Shown here piece by piece: positions 60,613 to 64,000 of a stretch of DNA of 64,000 nucleotides. Position 1 is the first letter of the stretch, and every line of letters starts with the position of its first letter. The DNA is from Diogma glabrata. Its lineage: Eukaryota > Arthropoda > Insecta > Diptera > Cylindrotomidae. The DNA is taken from assembly GCA_963693315.1 (NCBI GenBank), contig CAVNZG010000974.1, forward strand, positions 124,001-188,000, in the 5' to 3' direction. The notes beneath the pieces were generated by a model, which saw only the letters and a program-made list of their open reading frames with translations, was not told the DNA's origin and did not search any database. A program made the position numbers and the translations under genes.

Positions 60613-61147
60613 TATTAGTATTGACACGAAATGGGAGGGTGTCGTACAAAAAATTAAAAATTTTTTTTTTAAGGTTCAGAGTACAGCCTCTCAACATTAA
60701 GTGACCGAGGGCACGCCCTAGAATTGATCGATTGATTTCAAATTTTACAAATAATATTTTTATGGGTATTGCCACGAAAAAGGGGGGTGCCGCAAACTGT
60801 ACAGTTAAAAAAAATTCTAGAGTAACCTAAGGGCCACCCGAGTGGATACTTTTTACATAATTGACTTTTTATCCGATTTCTACCTGGCCGAAATTAATTA
60901 TAAATGCATGAACTAATCGAGTACCGTAATTAAATTACCTATTAATGATAATATCTGTCATAAAATGGGAGCACAGTAAAGCTTATTAATAGTTAAAATA
61001 ATTTTTAAAGGAAAACAGGTAGAAAAGGGAGAAAAAGTCAATTATGTAAAAACAATCCGCACCACAACTTCAAATACTTAACTTGTATCCTTAAAATAAT
61101 TAAATTTCTATAAAACAAGAATTCGGACGATTTTAGTGAAATAGACT
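60613..61147. other. No gene; imperfect tandem repeat
   Basis: TATTGACACGAAATGGGAGGGTG (from 60,619) and TATTGCCACGAAAAAGGGGG (from 60,764) mark two imperfect copies about 145 bp apart. The remainder is AT-rich. Confidence 0.5.
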
Positions 61148-61347
61148 NNNNNNNNNNNNNNNNNNNNNNNNNNNNNNNNNNNNNNNNNNNNNNNNNNNNN
61201 NNNNNNNNNNNNNNNNNNNNNNNNNNNNNNNNNNNNNNNNNNNNNNNNNNNNNNNNNNNNNNNNNNNNNNNNNNNNNNNNNNNNNNNNNNNNNNNNNNNN
61301 NNNNNNNNNNNNNNNNNNNNNNNNNNNNNNNNNNNNNNNNNNNNNNN
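61148..61347. other. Assembly gap of 200 N
   Basis: Exactly 200 N, next to the 3' end of the RTE-like element. Confidence 0.98.
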
Positions 61348-64000
61348 TCTCTCGCTGGCGTTTACATCCCATGGAGGGATTTTGGTCTCTGCAATAGGCT
61401 TCTAATCATCTCGTTCCATGACCATTTGACCCCAGTTTCGACATCCTATATCACAAAAGTCTTGGATGATGACATCACGCCAGCGTTGTCTAGGTCTTCC
61501 TCTTCGACGAACACCAGCTGGTTGTTGTTGGGACGCTTTTTTAATCATTCTATCTAATGGTGCTCTTTCTACATGACCAAACCATCTAATCCGGTTGGAT
61601 TTAATGAATCCGATTGCATCGCAGCCTCCAAGAAGCTGTCTGATTTCATGATTCATTCGGATTCTTTACTGATTTTCAGCAACTTTACTTGGACCATAAA
61701 TTGTTCGTGTTACCTTCCTCTCGAATGTTGATAGAATTCTACAATCGGAGGTAGTCAGTGTGCAGTTTTCACTTCCAAAGGTAAGCACAGGTCGGATTAA
61801 TGCTTTGTAAAGTGAGAGTTTGCACGACTGCGAAAGATGTTTTGATCGCAAAAGTTTTGAGTATGGGTAGAAAACTCTGTATGCGGCTGAGACACGGGCT
61901 TTAATATCTGCCTGCATGTCATTTGACGATGTTATTACGGACCCGAGGTATTTGAAGTTTTCTACACGTTCCACTCCATAGTCGCCAGTATTCAGAATTC
62001 AGATTGCCGGGAGGTATATTCCTGGATGTTGTTAAAAGTTTAGTCTTGCAGGTGTTAATGCATAATCGAAGTCGTTTAGCATTTCTTTCAAGCTGAGAGA
62101 GACTATCTTTAATATCGCTTGTTCCACGTCCAAGAAGCGCATAGCCAAGAATTTGACTAGTTTTGTTAAATATGCAGTTTTGTGTCTCAATGCGGCTGTT
62201 TCTTATCGCGTACTCAAGCGCCAAATTAAATAGTACGGGCGCGAGTGCACCACCTTGTCGAACACCTGAAGTTGTATCAAAAGAGTTAGAAACTGACCCT
62301 TCGATTACTATTCTACAGTTTGATCCCGTTGTTGTGAATTTGCACAGAGAAACAAGTTTCGCTGGAATACCAAGGCATATGCGTGCACACCAGAGGTTGT
62401 CGCGGATGATGCTATCATATGCTTGCTTGAAATCAACGTAGAGCTGGTGAATGCTGATGTTGTACTCCCAACATTTTTCCAGAATCATCCTTAATGTAAA
62501 ACATTGATCTGTGGTTGAACGGCTGGCACGAAAACCACACTGATAGTCGCCATTGATAGATTCGGCGAACGGAATGGGCCGAGCGAGTACGACATTAGCT
62601 AGTATTTTGTATGCAGTGTTCAACAGTGCGATTCCACGATAATTCGCACACTTTAGGCGGTCACCTTTTTTATGCAGCGGAACAATGAGAACTGTTTTCC
62701 ATTCAGCAGGTAATTTTTCGTAAGACCAGAGCTGCTCCTCCATTCTTAAATAGTTCTGTAAGGATTCTATCGATACCTGGTGATTTGCCATTTTTAATTT
62801 TTTGATGGCAGCTTCCACTTCTTCTATTGTTTGGTAAGGGATAAAAATTTCCTCACTTGACGGAGCAATTGCTGTAGTAGGATGAAATTCATTCGTCCTA
62901 TTCAGTAGGTCTTGAAGTGGATCGCCATAATGCCAGCACATCACGTTCACTTGTTGGTAGCTCGTTGTTTCCATTTTTGATGGCTGTAGATCTTGGATGA
63001 AAACCTTTTGTCAGATTCCGTGCATTGGCAAAGCACTCTTTCGAATTTCCACTAGCCGCATGTTGGTAGATGTTTGCGATACAGCTCTTCATGTGTTCGC
63101 GTTTCTTTTTCCGTATGAATTTTGCTGAGGCTTTTCTGGCGCATAGATAATCAGTTTGAGAGCTTTGGGTGTTTCTTGTTAACCATTTTTCTCGTAGTTT
63201 TTGTTTGTTGTCTATGCTTTCGCGGCACTCGTCATCAAACCGTTCGTTACGTGATTTCGGTGGTTGTTTTCCGATTGTAGTTTGTGCTGCGGATATGATG
63301 GTTGATTGAAGCGTTTGCCATTCTTCTTGTTTGTTTAATGGCATCTGAGACGGAATTTCATGCTCTTCTAGGCTTTGGGCTACTATTGTCTGATATCTTT
63401 TCAATGTTTTCATGTGTTTAAATGCTTTGACATTCTAGCGCACAATCTTTTTTGCTTGCCTACTAAATGTAGATGATAATTTGCACTTGTACTTAAAGAT
63501 GACAAGCATATGATCGGTGTCCATATAAGCACGTCTGTATGATCGAACGTCAATTACACTTGTAGAGTGTCTCTTAGAAATCATGACATGATCGATTTGA
63601 TTCTCAGTTCTTCCATCGTTTGATTTCCACGTTGCTTTGTGGATTCTCTTATGAGGAAAGAAAGTAATAGATCATACATCATAGCCAGTTCAGCTGCGTG
63701 AAAGCCGTTATTGTTACTAGTATGATGCAAGCTGTTAGGGCCGACATGTGTTTTAAGCTCTGCACTTCTACCAATTTGCGCATTGAAGTCACCTACCACG
63801 ATTTTTATATCGTGCCGCGGGATGTTATTGATGACTTCTTCGAGTTCTAGAAAGAACAGGTCTTTAATGTCATCTGCTTTGTCTTCAGTAGGTGCATGAA
63901 CATCGATGATCGTTACATTAAATTTTTGCGTGTGGATTCTCATTGTGCATATCCGCATATTAATTGGGCAAAAGTCAATAACATGTTGATTCACGCGACG
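61348..64000 (-). pseudogene. RTE/CFDP2-like non-LTR retrotransposon (endonuclease and reverse transcriptase), degraded
   Basis: From the right edge leftwards: endonuclease (VIDFCPINMRIC, IVVGDFNAQIG) to about 63,581; a linker (63,413-62,898); reverse transcriptase with KKGDRLKCANYRGIALLN, YVDFKQAYDS (first Asp) and VRQGGALAPVLFN; then ILGYALLGRG, where the catalytic Asp-Asp of the usual YADD is missing by an in-frame deletion; then ENFKYLGSVI, LTFGSENCTL, and the basic GRPRQRW near 61,490. It has several frameshifts and stops, among them a TAG at about 61,400 where Trp is likely. The start lies outside the window. Confidence 0.88.

Overview
This is a strongly AT-rich, repeat-dominated stretch of nuclear DNA from an animal, most likely an insect and perhaps a fly. 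The reasons are LTR elements closest to the Drosophila 412/mdg1 group, a Jockey-like non-LTR element, a ZBED-type hAT, short (56-63 bp) GT-AG introns, many foldback/MITE elements, and no bacterial signatures. Organism-level assignment is inference. I found no intact host gene, rRNA gene or CRISPR array. Two 200-base runs of N (12,274-12,473 and 61,148-61,347) are assembly gaps.

Layout. Both window edges cut minus-strand RTE/CFDP2-like non-LTR elements (1-215 and 61,348-64,000). At 504-658 and 8,586-8,930 lie two halves of one Jockey-like reverse transcriptase, split by a 7.9 kb 412/mdg1-like LTR element (element A, 659-8,585, CATG target duplication, LTRs over 99% alike). From 8.9 to 20.2 kb there are a gypsy pol remnant on the minus strand (about 10.6-11.0 kb), a near-perfect 340 bp palindrome, three copies of an unclassified non-coding repeat (family D; a fourth copy is inverted at 55.4-56.7 kb), a decayed tRNA-like sequence and a dCMP deaminase pseudogene. 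Element C (20,244-34,857, TG..CA LTRs of about 1.28 kb, AATG duplication) is a second, Osvaldo/Ulysses-like LTR element. A relative of A, element B (28,600-33,199, ACAG duplication), landed inside the last codons of its pol. C itself sits in a tandem array of foldback units.

From 36.3 to 37.9 kb there are two long (TA)n tracts. From 38.0 to 52.7 kb there are foldback elements with arms of 120-510 bp and a doubly nested DNA transposon: a ZBED-type hAT (39,376-44,122, perfect 8-bp duplication ATCTATAC) carries inside its transposase gene an ISL2EU-like transposon (39,645-43,041) with two convergent genes, a SWIM-YqaJ exonuclease and a THAP-DDE transposase. From 56.7 to 60.6 kb there is a second Jockey-like copy, split by a 1.8 kb solo LTR (AGGT duplication).

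How the pieces work together. Each autonomous element once carried its own machinery (Gag-Pol for A, B and C; endonuclease-RT for the LINEs; transposase, with an accessory nuclease, for ISL2EU). All but a few small ORFs and two gag genes are now broken. The most unusual content is in A and B: a small basic ORF whose ATG is formed by the last base of the LTR plus the primer-binding site, followed by a second tiny ORF with a predicted membrane segment. In A that second protein starts with a Src-like N-myristoylation signal.
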